Shown piece after piece: positions 62,077 through 64,000 of a DNA stretch of 64,000 nucleotides. Position numbers and translations under genes: made by a program. The stretch comes from Ensifer adhaerens (GTDB lineage: Bacteria; Pseudomonadota; Alphaproteobacteria; Rhizobiales; Rhizobiaceae). Position 1 is the first letter of the stretch. Every line of letters starts with the position of its first letter. Where the stretch lies: positions 1 through 64,000 of the forward strand of contig NZ_LGAP01000001.1 of the NCBI RefSeq assembly GCF_001270265.1, written 5' to 3'. The notes beneath the pieces are model-generated. The model saw only the letters and a list, made by a program, of their open reading frames with translations. It ran no database searches and was not told the DNA's origin.

Positions 62077-63123
62077 ATGCCGCAGCTCGTCGATGGAAAA
62101 TGGGTCAAGGGCGACGTTGCGGCGAGCGAGATGAAGGGTGGGGCCTTTCACCGGGAGCCGACCCGTTTCCACAGCTGGATCACGGCAGATGGCGGCCCGG
62201 GCCCGCAGGGGCAGGTGGGTCTTCCGGCGGAAGCCGGACGCTATCGCCTGTTCGTTTCCTATCTCTGCCCCTGGGCGTCGCGCACGATCGCCTTTCGCAA
62301 TCTCAAGGGGCTTCAGGACGTGGTCGGGCTTACCGTCTCCAACCCGCTTTTGGGCGAGGATGGCTGGGTTTATGACGAGCCTGTCGATGCCGGTCCACGC
62401 GTCGGCATGATCCGCTTCCATCACGAGCTCTATACGGCGAGTGACGCCGGCTACACCGGCAAGGTCTCGGTCCCCGTCCTCTGGGACATGAAGGAAGGGC
62501 GCATCGTCAACAATGAATCCGCCGACATCATCCGCATTCTGAATTCGGCCTTCGACGACCTGACCGGCAATCGCCTCGATTTCTACCCTCAAGCGCTGCG
62601 TGCAAAGATCGATCGCTGGAACGATCCGATTTACGAGCGCGTCAACAACGGCGTCTATCGCGCCGGTTTTGCCAAGACGCAAGCCGCCTATGACGAGGCC
62701 GTCACGAGCCTGTTCGGGATGCTTGATGAGCTCGAGCGCCATCTGACGGCCAATCGCTACGTCGCGGGCGAATATCTGACGGAGGCCGATATCCGTCTGT
62801 TCGTCACATTGATCCGTTTCGATGCGGCCTACCACGGCGTCTTCAAATGCAACCTTCGCCGGATCGAGGACTATCCGGCGCTTTCCAACTATCTGCGTGA
62901 AATCTACCAATGGCCCGGTATCGCCGAAACGGTGCGCATCGATCACATCAAGCGTGGCTACTACGGCATCGCCCACGTCAATCCGACCCGTATAGTGCCC
63001 GCCGGTCCCCTGCTCGATTTCTCCCGCCCACATGACCGGCTTTCTCTGCCGGGTCGAGGGGTCGTCGGCGCTGATACCGCTTCGGCCGATTTACTAAGCA
63101 AACAAATCTTTGAGGGGGCATAA
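62077..63123 (+). CDS. Glutathionyl-hydroquinone reductase (YqjG/ECM4 family)
   Basis: This 348-residue Xi-class GST has the catalytic Cys in FVSYLCPWASRTI near residue 65 and the family segments GYTGKVSVPVLWDMKEGRIVNNESADIIR and YLTEADIRLFVTLIRFDAAYHGVFKCN. It reduces glutathionyl-hydroquinones with GSH. AGGAGAG precedes the ATG at 62077; a longer open frame upstream has no family features. It stands alone between the GDPD-like gene (divergent) and a cfa-type gene. Confidence 0.93.
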   Translation: MPQLVDGKWVKGDVAASEMKGGAFHREPTRFHSWITADGGPGPQGQVGLPAEAGRYRLFVSYLCPWASRTIAFRNLKGLQDVVGLTVSNPLLGEDGWVYDEPVDAGPRVGMIRFHHELYTASDAGYTGKVSVPVLWDMKEGRIVNNESADIIRILNSAFDDLTGNRLDFYPQALRAKIDRWNDPIYERVNNGVYRAGFAKTQAAYDEAVTSLFGMLDELERHLTANRYVAGEYLTEADIRLFVTLIRFDAAYHGVFKCNLRRIEDYPALSNYLREIYQWPGIAETVRIDHIKRGYYGIAHVNPTRIVPAGPLLDFSRPHDRLSLPGRGVVGADTASADLLSKQIFEGA

Positions 63124-63422
63124 AAAACCCATTGCCAATCGATTGAAGCTTACTAAGTTAGTGGAAGTTCTGATGGATAGGAGCCAGATGGCAGCTGGCC
63201 TTACGAATTTCCGGTAACGCGTGCATGAGGAGCGCAGCATGTTTGCCGGATGCCGTTAGGCCACGCCCGAGCCGGTTTTCGCCGCTTCCGGACGTGCTTT
63301 GCGTCACGCCCATGCGTTTCGTGTCATGCGGGCTACGACGCCCTCCGGAATCCCCGATAGAACCGGCACCGTCGCCGCGCCTGTGCGCCAGGACATATAT
63401 GTCGGTCTGGCTGGGGTTGGAT

Positions 63423-64000
63423 ATGAATGCGGCATTGTTGAATCTGCTTCGCCGTCTGGTGCGCAAGGGCAACCTGACGGTGTTCTTCTCTGCGGGTGAG
63501 CAGGTCATTCTGGGCGATGGCTCGGGAAAACCGGCAACGATCCGCATTGTCGATGCGGAGGCCGAAAAGGCGATAGCGCTCGACCCGAGCCTTCGTTTCG
63601 GCGAACTCTATATGGACGGGCGCGTCGTCGTCGAGGACGGCGATATTTTCGACGTGCTCTCGATCGTAAAGGAAAACGGGCTCGAGAACGCCGCGACCGT
63701 TCGATACACCCTGGTTGCTCTTCAGCACGTGTTGCGCCAGCAGGTGAAGAGCCGAATGCCGGTCAACCGCAACCGGCACAATGTGGCCCATCACTACGAT
63801 CTCGATCGCAAGCTCTTCAATCTTTTCCTGGATCAGGACTGGCAATATTCCTGCGCCTATTTCGAGCCGCCGGGCATCTCGCTCGACGAGGCGCAGCTCG
63901 CCAAGAAACGCCATATCGCCGCCAAGCTGTTGCTCGAACCCGGGCAGAAAGTGCTTGAGGTCGGCTCCGGCTGGGGCGGGATGGCCATGTATCTGGCTGA
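63423..64000 (+). CDS. cfa: Cyclopropane-fatty-acyl-phospholipid synthase family methyltransferase (5' part)
   Basis: The first 192 codons are in the window and the gene runs off the right edge. The N-terminal domain (LRFGELYMDGRVVVEDGDIFD), NVAHHYDLDRKLFNLFLDQDWQYSCAYF and the SAM motif VLEVGSGWGGMAMYL are all typical of Cfa. The enzyme methylenates unsaturated fatty acyl chains of membrane lipids; rhizobia have more than one copy. The ATG at 63423 begins MNAALLNLLRRLVRKGN. Confidence 0.9.
   Translation, partial: MNAALLNLLRRLVRKGNLTVFFSAGEQVILGDGSGKPATIRIVDAEAEKAIALDPSLRFGELYMDGRVVVEDGDIFDVLSIVKENGLENAATVRYTLVALQHVLRQQVKSRMPVNRNRHNVAHHYDLDRKLFNLFLDQDWQYSCAYFEPPGISLDEAQLAKKRHIAAKLLLEPGQKVLEVGSGWGGMAMYLA

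Overview
The window looks like a chromosomal segment of an alphaproteobacterium of the Rhizobiaceae, most likely the Ensifer/Sinorhizobium group. The support is a GC-rich genome, the block feuP-feuQ / cycHJKL-degP / two-component pair / glnE / PleC-like kinase, the block slt-dapA-smpB / rpoZ-rsh / acpS-lepB-rnc-era, a RopA-type porin, BA14K and DUF3563 proteins, and rhizobial palindromic intergenic elements. I could run no database search, so identities rest on recognised motifs, lengths and gene order. No CRISPR array, prophage or conjugative module is visible.

Layout. 1-3.3 kb: the first 18 codons of an IS5-type transposase run off the left edge, followed by a small exported protein (probable feuN), feuP, feuQ and a lipoprotein. 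3.4-9.2 kb: cytochrome c maturation operon cycHJKL with ATGA overlaps, then a DegP-type periplasmic protease. 9.3-16.8 kb: a response regulator/kinase pair, glnE, and a convergent PleC-like kinase whose 3' end overlaps glnE. 17-25.5 kb: pepN, a DMT transporter, an MFS transporter, two tiny genes with near-identical leaders, a divergent uracil-DNA glycosylase and an Hsp70-like ATPase. 25.9-32.9 kb: ETF-quinone oxidoreductase, a betaine-type binding protein and permease without an ATPase gene, an EamA transporter divergent from an Lrp regulator, and a lipid-kinase-family protein.

32.8-36.4 kb: an envelope glycosylation module (ArnC/RgtE-like GT2, GT39, and a divergent LPG-synthase-type membrane protein) with a perfect palindrome in the divergent promoter region. 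36.4-43 kb: amn, ynfA, two small exported or membrane proteins, a decayed glutathione S-transferase, a DUF2147 protein, a small Sel1 protein, an aminotransferase and two PilZ-type genes. 43.2-45.5 kb: an exported caspase-like/Sel1/peptidoglycan-binding-like protein. 45.7-49.2 kb: tRNA-Ser(GCT), a porin, an alpha/beta hydrolase and BA14K. 49.4-64 kb: lytic transglycosylase, dapA-smpB, NYN/LabA, rpoZ, rsh, DUF3563, DUF2062-acpS, lepB-rnc-era, a small protein that looks like a GDPD with its catalytic middle missing, a glutathionyl-hydroquinone reductase, and a cfa-type methyltransferase cut by the right edge.

Much of the window serves envelope and periplasmic homeostasis (FeuNPQ, cytochrome c maturation, DegP, Slt, porin, lipid and LPS modification) and core growth control (Rsh, omega, GlnE, PleC, SmpB, RNase III, Era). 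The most interesting items are the caspase-Sel1 protein next to the PilZ pair, the GDPD-like deletion derivative, the twin small genes at 22.7-23.1 kb, the small exported pair at 38.5-38.9 kb, the ATPase-less betaine transporter split by a palindromic repeat, the Fe-S-cysteine-depleted glycosylase, and ACGT-rich operator-like motifs before the ETF-QO and DUF2147 genes.
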